Shown here piece after piece: positions 4,314-5,600 of a stretch of DNA of 5,600 nt. Position 1 is the first letter of the stretch. Each line of letters opens with the position of its first letter. The stretch lies in contig DNGG01000220.1 of assembly GCA_003486675.1 (NCBI GenBank), positions 1 through 5,600 on the forward strand, given 5' to 3'. The position numbers and the translations under genes were made by a program. Source of the stretch: Cyanobacteria bacterium UBA11372. GTDB taxonomy: Bacteria > Cyanobacteriota > Cyanobacteriia > Cyanobacteriales > Aerosakkonemataceae. The notes under the pieces were generated by a model that worked only from the letters and a program-made list of their open reading frames with translations, was not told the origin of the DNA and made no database searches.

Positions 4314-5600
4314 TTAAAGTAAAGTGCTGCTGGCAATTTGATACAAGGATTGTAGAGTGATTCCATCGGTGGGATACTCTGCGATCGCAACACCAAAATC
4401 AACCTGAAATCGATTCCCATCGGGTGCTGTAAACACTTGTGTTCGCAAGGCAGTTAAGAGATCCGAGATGCGATCGCCAGCTTCTAGTTTATTCAATCCC
4501 GCCATTCCCACGACAAATTCTCCATTTCCCCAATAACCTATCACTTCGACGGGGAAGGTTTTTTTCAATAAGTTACCCCATTGTTGTAGGATGCGATCGC
4601 CCACACTATGACCGTATTTAATATTAATTTGGCGCAATCGATCTAATACCAAAACTGCCAAACAAAACGATCCGTTGTTTTTCCCCGCTTGCTCGATTAA
4701 ATTTTCTAAATTTTGACTAGATTTCCGTTGATTGCTTAATCCGGTAATTGGCTCTTTTGCTGCCAAATTCTTCAGCATCCGATTGCGTTCTAAACGATTG
4801 GTAATTCTGGTTAGCAATTCGGTTCCCACTACGGGTTTCACTACATAATCATCCGCTCCCACGGCAAATACTTGTTGAATTGTTTCTAACTCTCGATGAG
4901 CGGTGAGAAATAAAATTGGTAATTCCTGCCAATTGGCATCTTTACGAACGGTTTGACACAGTTCAACGCCACTAATTTGCGGCATTTCTACGTCTAAAAT
5001 CAGCAAATCTGGCGTCACTTGTGGTAGTATTTCCCAAAAATTTAGGGGGTCATCTAATCCAGTCATGCGGATACCCCAAGGTTCTAAAATTGGACGTAAT
5101 GCCCCTAAAAATACCGGATCATCATCTACAACTAAGACGCTAACTGTTTGGATGCCATTAATCTCTTGCTGAGTGGGCGTCTCGCTTGCCCCATTAATTG
5201 TTGCAATTGTTCCTGTAATTTCTAATTGTTTCTGCTTTAACAAGTTTGATAATTGTTCAATCTGGGAAATTAATTGTTTTTTGATATTTTCCTTTAATCT
5301 GTCATTTTCTGACAAAATATGCTCGATATTGGCGGCAATTTCAGTTCCTGTTTGCAACTCAAACATTCCCAAAACGCCAGCTAATTTATGTGCTGCTTTT
5401 TTAGCTGAATCGCGCATTTCTTCTGATAAGGTTTTGGTTTTGAGCGCGGCGGCGGCTTGTTGCAAAATCTCCATTCTTTGCATCATTAAACCTTCGTGCT
5501 TCTGCCACATTTTGTCCATCGCCTGACTAAATTTTTGCTCTACGGATGGCTCAGAAACCGGGGCGGGTTTAGTTAAATTGTCTGTTTGAGTTGTGAGGTT
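4314..5600 (-). CDS. HPt-REC-GGDEF (degenerate) response regulator, 5' partial
   Basis: The frame is open from the right edge (5600) to TAA at 4316-4314; the Met at 5519 is internal or at best an alternative start, since a Pro/Ser/Thr-rich linker with no stop precedes it. Counting from that Met: HPt domain with phospho-His44 (AAHKLAGVLG; 5388-5390); a helical, Lys/Gln-rich connector at about 65-105; a receiver at about 126-245 with Asp132/133, phospho-Asp176 (LILDVEMP; 4992-4994), Thr206 and Lys228; then a GGDEF domain from about 257. The GGDEF domain is degenerate: the motif reads GNGEF (4529-4515), the usual Asp of IND is Ile300 (INIKYGH), and no RxxD inhibitory site precedes it. The protein ends at SSTLL, before the usual YxAKxxGRN end of the fold. 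Diguanylate cyclase activity is therefore doubtful. The upstream linker suggests a further receiver domain off-window. The 3' 164 bp are duplicated at 3432-3595. Confidence 0.9.
   Translation of the reverse strand, partial: NLTTQTDNLTKPAPVSEPSVEQKFSQAMDKMWQKHEGLMMQRMEILQQAAAALKTKTLSEEMRDSAKKAAHKLAGVLGMFELQTGTEIAANIEHILSENDRLKENIKKQLISQIEQLSNLLKQKQLEITGTIATINGASETPTQQEINGIQTVSVLVVDDDPVFLGALRPILEPWGIRMTGLDDPLNFWEILPQVTPDLLILDVEMPQISGVELCQTVRKDANWQELPILFLTAHRELETIQQVFAVGADDYVVKPVVGTELLTRITNRLERNRMLKNLAAKEPITGLSNQRKSSQNLENLIEQAGKNNGSFCLAVLVLDRLRQINIKYGHSVGDRILQQWGNLLKKTFPVEVIGYWGNGEFVVGMAGLNKLEAGDRISDLLTALRTQVFTAPDGNRFQVDFGVAIAEYPTDGITLQSLYQIASSTLL
4319..4482. repeat. Direct repeat copy B (164 bp), still in frame with the regulator
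   Basis: This is the partner of 3432-3595 and encodes residues from about DRISD to SSTL of the regulator. Just beyond it the frame closes with Leu-TAA in DNA belonging to the toxin-antitoxin promoter region, so the gene's present last codon lies at the junction. It contains HIP1 sites at 4381 and 4470, both also present in copy A. Confidence 0.95.

Larger units (their letters stand above)
3432..4318. mobile_element. Putative 887-bp toxin-antitoxin cassette (one repeat unit plus insert)
   Basis: The direct repeats at 3432-3595 and 4319-4482 define an 887-bp unit holding the PIN toxin, the antitoxin and its promoter region. No transposase, integrase or terminal inverted repeat is present. The repeats are far too long for a transposition target-site duplication, so the unit may have arisen by recombination, by gene-end duplication, or as the trace of a larger element that has lost its enzyme. 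Recombination between the copies would remove the toxin-antitoxin genes and leave one intact 3' end. The mobile nature is inference; only the repeats and gene content are seen. Confidence 0.4.
848..4600. repeat. HIP1 octamers GCGATCGC, ten dispersed copies
   Basis: Exact copies start at 848, 1279, 1537, 1694, 2059, 3494, 3583, 4381, 4470 and 4593. About 0.1 would be expected by chance in a window this long. Nearly all lie inside coding sequence. The pairs 3494/3583 and 4381/4470 are the same two sites counted twice because of the duplication. HIP1 over-representation is a hallmark of many cyanobacterial genomes. Confidence 0.95.

Noticed and set aside
3432..4482. Insertion sequence with target-site duplication
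   Set aside because: There is no transposase or terminal inverted repeats, and a 164-bp duplication is much longer than any transposition duplication.
4439..5526. Plus-strand frames opposite the HPt-REC-GGDEF gene
   Set aside because: They are shadows of a well-supported multidomain protein; no ribosome binding site or family pattern was seen.

Overview
The window looks like chromosomal DNA of a filamentous cyanobacterium. Ten copies of the palindrome GCGATCGC (HIP1) occur in 5.6 kb. There is a CrtW-type beta-carotene ketolase very like those of Nostoc. Heptanucleotide tandem repeats and arrays of small palindromes lie between genes, and two multidomain or CheY-like regulators of a style common in this phylum are present. 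The genus cannot be fixed from this sequence.

Layout. Bases 1-930 (+) are the C-terminal part of a GH13 alpha-amylase/branching-type enzyme with its nucleophile, acid/base and stabiliser residues intact. Bases 931-1167 hold two 44-bp tandem units and a run of five short hairpins. Bases 1168-1707 (-) encode a 179-residue general-stress-type protein (YflT-like N-terminus plus a Gly-rich hydrophobic core). It is divergent from crtW (2002-2745, +, GTG start), with a shared 294-bp control region between them. Everything to the right is on the minus strand. In the direction of transcription it runs: an HPt-REC-degenerate GGDEF regulator (5600 to 4314, 5' end outside the window), an AF2212/DUF104-like antitoxin overlapping a PIN-domain toxin (4238 to 3602), a second copy of the last part of the GGDEF gene (about 3606 to 3418), and a stand-alone CheY-like receiver (3316 to 2942).

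The most notable structure is at 3432-4482. The toxin-antitoxin pair lies between two direct copies of about 164 bp (162 matching positions) of the 3' end of the regulator gene, offset by 887 bp. The copy next to the regulator keeps its reading frame closed almost as it would be without the insert. The other copy is a headless remnant just after the toxin stop codon. This resembles an 887-bp cassette that entered the 3' end of a gene and carried or created a duplicate of that end. The high-identity repeat ends next to a HIP1 octamer on one side and abuts a heptanucleotide repeat (AACTGTC)n on the other. The same heptamer also lies beyond the far end of the CheY gene.

Functionally the window mixes alpha-glucan metabolism, photoprotective pigment synthesis, a stress protein, two-component phosphorelay parts (HPt, REC, REC) and a toxin-antitoxin module. 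The regulator and the CheY gene were probably neighbours before the toxin-antitoxin unit came between them; this is inference from the repeat structure.
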